From: JBCBEX01 sp038528235
Lineage (GTDB): Bacteria > Bacteroidota > Rhodothermia > Rhodothermales > Rubricoccaceae
Reading direction: 5' to 3'
Length of the DNA stretch: 64,000 bases
Assembly (NCBI GenBank): GCA_038528235.1
Contig: JBCBEX010000001.1
Location: 1-64,000, forward strand
The notes beneath the pieces are model-generated. The model made no database searches. It was not told the DNA's origin and saw only the letters and a list, made by a program, of their open reading frames with translations. The position numbers and the translations under genes are program-made. Shown here one piece after another: positions 60,801 through 64,000 of this stretch. Positions within the stretch are counted from its first letter, which is position 1, and each line of letters starts with the position of its first letter.

Positions 60801-61771
60801 GCCTGGAGACGCTGCGCAGCCTGACGATCCTCTACGAGGGTCAGCAGATCCCGCTCGTCTCCGTCGCCGACATCACCGTGGGCAGCGGCCTCGGCAACAT
60901 CACCCGCCTCGACCAGGAGCGTGTGGTGACCGTCTCTGGCGGAGCCGCGGAGGGCGTCAACGGCAACGCGCTGCTCGCCACCGTCCAGGGCTACCTCGCG
61001 CCGTACGTCGACAACGAGGTGCCGCCGGGCGTCACGATCCGCTACACCGGCGAGAGCGAGGACCAGGCCGAGAGCTTCGGCTTCCTCACGACGGCGCTCG
61101 CCATCGGCCTCGCACTCATCACCCTGATTCTGCTCCTGCAGTTCAACTCGGTCGGCAATACGCTCATCATCATGATCGCGACGGGCCTCTCGCTCATCGG
61201 CGTGATGCTCGGCCTGATCCTCACGCGGACGCCGTTCGGCCTGATGACGTTCATCGGCGTGATCTCGCTCGCAGGCATCGTCGTGAACAACGCAATCGTG
61301 CTGATCGACTACATCGAACAGTTACGCCACAAGCAGGGCAAGGAGAAGCAGGAGGCTGTCATCGAGGGCGGCGCGACGCGTCTCCGCCCGGTGCTGCTGA
61401 CAGCGCTCACGACGGTGATCGGTCTCGTCCCGCTCACCTTCGGCCTCAACATCGACTTCGTGGGCCTCATCACGGACCTCGACCCGGCCTTCCAACTCGG
61501 CTCGGAGAACACGCAGTTCTGGGGGCCGATGGGCACGGCGATCATCTCGGGCCTGACGTTCTCGACGTTCCTGACGCTCGTGATCGTGCCGGTGATGTAC
61601 TCCACGTTCGATTCCATCGCGGTGCGCTTCGGCGCGTCCTCCGACGAGGCGACGAACACGGCGCTCCACACCGACGCCGCGCTCGTCCCGGCGCCGTCGG
61701 GCCTGCTTCCCGAAGGCGACGGCGCAGGTGGCAACGGCTCCACGGTCCGCCCGACGCCAAGCGCAGGCTAG
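57854..61771 (+). CDS. RND-family multidrug efflux pump, enlarged with six extra membrane helices
   Basis: A 1305-aa inner-membrane transporter of the HAE1/AcrB group; normal length is about 1050. TM1 is NRIAVIVLTLVLVIGGLLAY; the first porter domain, TM2-TM6 with ALGMMVDNAVVIIENIYRYR (Asp-Asn in place of the usual Asp-Asp pair, common in this branch), then an insertion of about 220 residues between TM6 and TM7 holding six further hydrophobic segments, and the second half with VEFFPPNDPNFIQVNVEAP and TM8-TM12. The insert lies between the usual halves and is not a frameshift. It ends with a Gly/Ser tail and a stem-loop at 61799. Last gene of the tetR operon. Confidence 0.93.
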   Translation: MTITNLAIGNRIAVIVLTLVLVIGGLLAYVNIPKEAEPEIEFATIVVTTIYPGASPDDIESIITQEIEREVVSVDGIDDLRSTSSEGVSTVVIEFTPDVDVDDAEIDVREAVDRAKVEFPSEVEEPIVSEIDTSEFPVITINLAADYSLAQLRDVAEDLQDEVEAVPGILDVDLIGGLTREVQVNVDLAALQGYNLTFNDVIETIQGENTNIPGGSVDVSRLNYLVRVDGEFDTPEEIESLVIDAPGGRPIYVRDVAEARMGFKDRDSFARLQVLRTEVEDGEYVLNDDPQNLNVVSLSVKKRPGTNIIEVVDRVRETVAEFPMPGGTEITFTGDSSENVETLVSDLENNIISGLIFVVLVLLFFLGVRNATLVGLAIPFSMFLSFVIFAVMGQTLNFIILFSLIIALGMMVDNAVVIIENIYRYREMGYDRWEAARLGTGEVGMAVAASTATTVAAFAPMLFWPGIIGRFMSYMPLTLIVVLSASLFVALVINPVVTGYFMRLDGEAKPKRSRQFRIGVTALIVFLGVVIGLANWKTFVFLAVSIPMLYFLHKYFLGPFSLRFQNQTVPRLTERYRVFLSWMLDRDYSVKRAMLRNTLALGSFTVGVLLLIGGAMLGGVSQAASQLLFVPGMALLALGALGIVVHAIETIMLGRMGSVKAGLVFGAVIGTLCAFLWIGGRIESPLIVIELMLLPTVIVVFGLLGALVLGRRTRLLLTDNRARLLTATLASLIAIVAMFQVAPTGVEFFPPNDPNFIQVNVEAPLGTNIDASNAIADETYERIERVLAENADSEANVKTVLTQVGIGGDAQFGGGSASPENSSITMTMKDFADRAEPSTMTLRKIREQLSGIPGTTFEVVKDQNGPPTGKPVNIEIAGENFDQIVVVSQAIKQRLIQGSLEINPETGETYLAGIVDIGDNLDTGRPEFQVDIDRERAAQFGLSTRQIAQTVRAAVNGIEASTFRTGEDEYDITVRLREEDRESLETLRSLTILYEGQQIPLVSVADITVGSGLGNITRLDQERVVTVSGGAAEGVNGNALLATVQGYLAPYVDNEVPPGVTIRYTGESEDQAESFGFLTTALAIGLALITLILLLQFNSVGNTLIIMIATGLSLIGVMLGLILTRTPFGLMTFIGVISLAGIVVNNAIVLIDYIEQLRHKQGKEKQEAVIEGGATRLRPVLLTALTTVIGLVPLTFGLNIDFVGLITDLDPAFQLGSENTQFWGPMGTAIISGLTFSTFLTLVIVPVMYSTFDSIAVRFGASSDEATNTALHTDAALVPAPSGLLPEGDGAGGNGSTVRPTPSAG

Positions 61772-61798
61772 CGCGAAGTAGCGGCTCTACATCCGGCT

Positions 61799-61831
61799 CG
61801 GCTCCTCGTTAGCAACCGCTGCGAGGAGCCG
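61799..61831 (+). terminator. Stem-loop after the RND pump gene
   Basis: CGGCTCCTCG (61799-61808) pairs perfectly with CGAGGAGCCG (61822-61831) around a 13-base loop, 27 bases after the pump stop codon. The T-run after it is poor (ATTCAGTT). Likely end of the tetR-tolC-adaptor-pump transcript. Confidence 0.6.
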
Positions 61832-62166
61832 ATTCAGTTGGGACCGGTGGCGCGCAGAATGCGCCTCGACGAACGCGATGGTGCCGAGGGACAGGCGGGC
61901 CGCACGGGTACCCAAATGCGAGAAGGCCAGAGGAGGCTATGAGTCAGACCGGCTGCGGGACTTCCCGTTTGAATTGAAATGCGGGTTACGGCGAGGCGTA
62001 GTTACACGCAGGTGGCACCAGAAAAAGGGCGTTTTGTTGACTGCAATTCGTCTTGGGTCGGCTAGGAGACTCCGGAATACCCCACATATCCCGGGATCAC
62101 GGGATAGGCACGGGGTGCCCGAATGATTAGTCTAGCCCTCAAAGAACGCTCATGGCTCTGGGCGTT
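61832..62166. other. Intergenic stretch of about 335 bases, no protein gene accepted
   Basis: An 82-codon open frame (61878-62126) is Arg-rich with no recognisable domain or start context, and is not accepted. The 3' part holds small dyads such as ATCCCG-GGATCA-CGGGAT and GGCACGGGGTGCC before the strong terminator at 62167-62213. This could be the body of a small RNA. No tRNA T-arm was found. Confidence 0.4.
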
Positions 62167-62213
62167 GACCCGGTGTCTCCCCGTGGTAGGGAAAGACACC
62201 GGGTCGTTTTTTT
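62167..62213 (+). terminator. Strong rho-independent terminator
   Basis: GACCCGGTGTCT (62167-62178) pairs perfectly with AGACACCGGGTC (62194-62205), 15-base loop, followed by G and seven T (62207-62213). It reads rightward, so it ends a + strand transcript arriving from 61.8-62.1 kb, where no protein gene is accepted. It sits 16 bases before the stop of the convergent HD hydrolase gene and may also help end that transcript. Confidence 0.88.
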
Positions 62214-62229
62214 GTGCCTGCCTGGGGCG

Positions 62230-62916
62230 TTATCCCTGCTCAGCCAGAAGCTCGTCGAACCGACTCATCTCCTCGCGGAGCCGGATTCGCTGCGGATCGA
62301 GACGTTTATCGCTGAAATGCGCGGTTGCGTCGAGGACAGCGCTGAAGTACCACTGCTGCTGCGCCGGTCCGGCTGAGAGGCCGCGCAGCGAGCCGTCGGC
62401 ATGGCGCGCACGGGTGAAGATGTCGCGGCCGGACGCGAGCCCTTGGTTCATCGTCCAGAGGTTGTGCAGCTTGTCGGCGAGCGAGATCGCGGCGGCCTCG
62501 TCGGTGCCGTCGGCGAGTTGCTGCACATACGTTTCCTTGCGCACCTGCCACGGTAGGAAGCGCCCGCTCTCGGCCTTCTTCGGCTCGGTCACGGCGAGGA
62601 CCCGGTCGGCGACGCCGGGCGTCGTCGCGGCGGCGAGTTGCTCGTAGCTGAGGCCTTGCCCGTAGCGGTTGGCGTCCTCGATGATGTCGTGGAGGAAGGC
62701 GGCGGCTATGGTCTCGTCATCCCAGCCAGCGCGCTGCACCGTGAGCGCGACCGCGGTGACGTGGGCCATCACGGGGACCCGCAGCACGGCGAACGGCTCG
62801 CCCGTCTCGACCTGCGGGACCTCGAACACGGCCGGCCGCCAGCGGCTCTTGCGGTAGGTGCCGTCGTGCCACTCCGCCGCGAGTTCGATGGCGCGCTCAA
62901 TGAGAGGACTGAACAT
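62230..62916 (-). CDS. HD-domain phosphohydrolase, MESH1/SpoT-hydrolase-like
   Basis: About 228 aa. The start ATG at 62916 (MFSPLIERAIELAAEWHDG) is preferred over 62991, where the added 25 residues are Pro/Thr-rich. HD-domain metal ligands are visible as PVMAHVTAVALTV, AAAFLHDIIED near residue 80 and AISLADKLHNLWT near 150, and PWQVRKETYV corresponds to the (p)ppGpp-hydrolase segment. This suggests a (p)ppGpp or nucleotide pyrophosphohydrolase, small-alarmone-hydrolase type. No synthetase domain is present. It may be co-transcribed with bshC. Confidence 0.85.
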   Translation of the reverse strand: MFSPLIERAIELAAEWHDGTYRKSRWRPAVFEVPQVETGEPFAVLRVPVMAHVTAVALTVQRAGWDDETIAAAFLHDIIEDANRYGQGLSYEQLAAATTPGVADRVLAVTEPKKAESGRFLPWQVRKETYVQQLADGTDEAAAISLADKLHNLWTMNQGLASGRDIFTRARHADGSLRGLSAGPAQQQWYFSAVLDATAHFSDKRLDPQRIRLREEMSRFDELLAEQG

Positions 62917-63021
62917 TCCGGGTGTGGACGTGTGAGGGGGCGAAGGTGTGAACGTAGGACCTGAGGGCACCGGCAGGGGCGGTTCCTGCATTCTCTTTCA
63001 CACGTTCACACGTCCATGCAT

Positions 63022-64000
63022 TCATACCTCCCAGACGACGTGGTCGGACGTGTCGAGCGGGAGCTCGGCGTACCAGCGGTGGAGGAGCGCCGGGCCGTAC
63101 TTGTTGAGGAAGTAGAGCGCGGAGAGGCTGCGTTCCTGCAGCTTTCCGCCAGGCACGAGGCCGACCGCGGCCTTTTCGAGGTGGTCGAGGATGACGTCCT
63201 CGTTGCGCTTCTGGGCGCGTTCGATGCGGTCCTTCAGCTTGGCAAACTCCTTCTGGAGCGCCGCGCGGGTCGCCTCGGCGCTGGACACGAGCCCCTTGTC
63301 GATGGACTCGATGAGCGGCTTGAGCGAGTTGATCGACTGGTGGAGGCAGCGCTGCGCGTCCCCGAAGGCGGCCCCGAGGTCGGCGTCGGCGGCGGCGAGG
63401 GCGAGGCGGCGGTGCAGCACGTGGAGGTCGCCCTGGAGATCGGGGAGGGCGAGGCCGTAGCGGTCGAGCACCTTCTGGATCTTGCCCTCCACGAGCGTCG
63501 CGCTCGCACGGGGGTAGACGACCGGCATGGGCACGCCGAAGCGCTCGTAGACGCTGCGGTACTGCGCGAAGTAGGCGACCTCGCCCGGCCCGGCGACGTA
63601 GGCGGCCGTCGGGAGCAAGCTGTCCTGCGTGAGCGGTCGGAGCACGACGTTCGGGCTGAACCGCTCCGGGTGCGCCTCCAACTCGGCGATCAACTCAGCC
63701 TGCGTGAAGGTCTGGTCAGTCCCGCGCAGCCGGAAGCCGCTCGCGCCCGAGGTGTCGGGCTCGCCATCCAGGCCTTCGATGGAGTCGATGGCGGTGCGGG
63801 CGTCGTCAGTGAGATAGAACAGGTTCACCGGCATCGGCGTGACCTGCGCGTGGAAGTCGGCGCGAAGGGCATCGCTGGCCTGCGCCATCGCGTCGAGCGT
63901 CGCAGCGGGGTCCTCCAACTCGGCGCGGAAGAGCGGCGTGACAAGCTGGTGCAGCCGTGCGTCGTCGTCGGCGATGAAGACGAGCCCCGAGGGCGCCTCC
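63022..64000 (-). CDS. bshC: Bacillithiol biosynthesis cysteine-adding enzyme BshC (partial, 5' end off the window)
   Basis: The C-terminal part, about 325 residues, of BshC, which adds cysteine to GlcN-malate to finish bacillithiol. The frame is open to the right edge with family sequence APSGLVFIADDDARLHQL and TPLFRAELEDP there; the internal TTG at 63918 is not a real start. Also visible are the RPLTQDSLLPTAAYVAGPGEVAYFAQ segment and a C-terminal coiled coil (about SAEATRAALQKEFAKLKDRIERAQKRNED) ending in LYFLNKYGP. Bacillithiol is made in Firmicutes and Bacteroidota-group bacteria, supporting the taxonomic call. About 105 bases before the HD gene on the same strand. Confidence 0.92.
   Translation of the reverse strand, partial: EAPSGLVFIADDDARLHQLVTPLFRAELEDPAATLDAMAQASDALRADFHAQVTPMPVNLFYLTDDARTAIDSIEGLDGEPDTSGASGFRLRGTDQTFTQAELIAELEAHPERFSPNVVLRPLTQDSLLPTAAYVAGPGEVAYFAQYRSVYERFGVPMPVVYPRASATLVEGKIQKVLDRYGLALPDLQGDLHVLHRRLALAAADADLGAAFGDAQRCLHQSINSLKPLIESIDKGLVSSAEATRAALQKEFAKLKDRIERAQKRNEDVILDHLEKAAVGLVPGGKLQERSLSALYFLNKYGPALLHRWYAELPLDTSDHVVWEV

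Noticed and set aside
61878..62126. 82-codon open frame
   Set aside because: Arg-rich, no domain, no start context; probably chance.
61832..62166. tRNA or tmRNA gene
   Set aside because: No cloverleaf T-arm (TTCGAnTC-type) or CCA-adjacent acceptor pairing was found on either strand.

Overview
The window is a G+C-rich piece of a bacterial chromosome, most likely from the Rhodothermota/Rhodothermales branch of the Bacteroidota-Chlorobiota group (Salinibacter or Rubrivirga-like). The evidence is a secreted protein with a C-terminal type IX secretion sorting domain (50.8-51.9 kb), a periplasmic-sensor/REC/AraC hybrid two-component protein (0.85-3.2 kb), bacillithiol synthesis (BshC at the right edge), and an integrase of the Bacteroidota arm-binding type. 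Family assignments rest on motifs read by eye; no database search was possible.

Layout. 0-3.7 kb: the left edge is a 74-bp inverted copy of sequence at 324-397, probably a contig-end fold-back artefact that breaks an M23 peptidase gene. It is followed by a lipoprotein gene overlapping a hybrid sensor kinase/AraC regulator. 3.8-32.1 kb: a dense DNA-defence island with three modules. (a) mcrC and an mcrB-like gene carrying an EVE/PUA-like insertion, leftward. (b) A rightward pair: a 1520-aa TM0106-type nuclease/RNase H-like/SF1 helicase with a perfect 198-bp in-frame tandem duplication, then a D12-class adenine methylase. (c) A seven-gene leftward operon of about 18 kb: DrmD-like SNF2 helicase, 1617-aa N6-adenine methylase, two DUF488 proteins, a dual-OB-like protein, a 2118-aa DEAD/DUF1998 helicase resembling Druantia DruE or a DrmA-DrmB fusion, and a UvrD-type helicase with a RelE-like N-terminus. 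Module (c) has the parts of a DISARM/Druantia-like anti-phage system, but I do not recognise this exact set as a named system. It is the main candidate for a new one.

32.4-38.5 kb: a mobile-element control and integration block. It holds an XRE/S24 repressor, a divergent replication-type HTH protein with two identical palindromic operators between them, an excisionase-like protein, a winged-helix protein, an A+T-richer lipase lipoprotein, a tyrosine recombinase, and a repeat- and palindrome-rich stretch that is the best place for an attachment site. The defence island is plausibly its cargo.

38.5-64 kb: housekeeping chromosome. queE-queC (preQ0 synthesis), coaE, a PAS/GAF hybrid histidine kinase, an RqcH/NFACT protein, lipoproteins, a TrmH-family RNA methylase, an SDR oxidoreductase, a T9SS cargo protein, a CNNM/CBS membrane protein, a DinB-like protein, a TetR-controlled tripartite RND efflux operon (tetR-tolC-adaptor-pump), an HD hydrolase and partial bshC. 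Clear stem-loop terminators lie after queE, between coaE and the kinase, after the SDR gene, after the RND pump and at 62.17-62.21 kb.

The modules look chemically compatible. Both methylases appear to be N6-adenine enzymes, so self-modification by them should not trigger the cytosine-modification-directed McrBC module.
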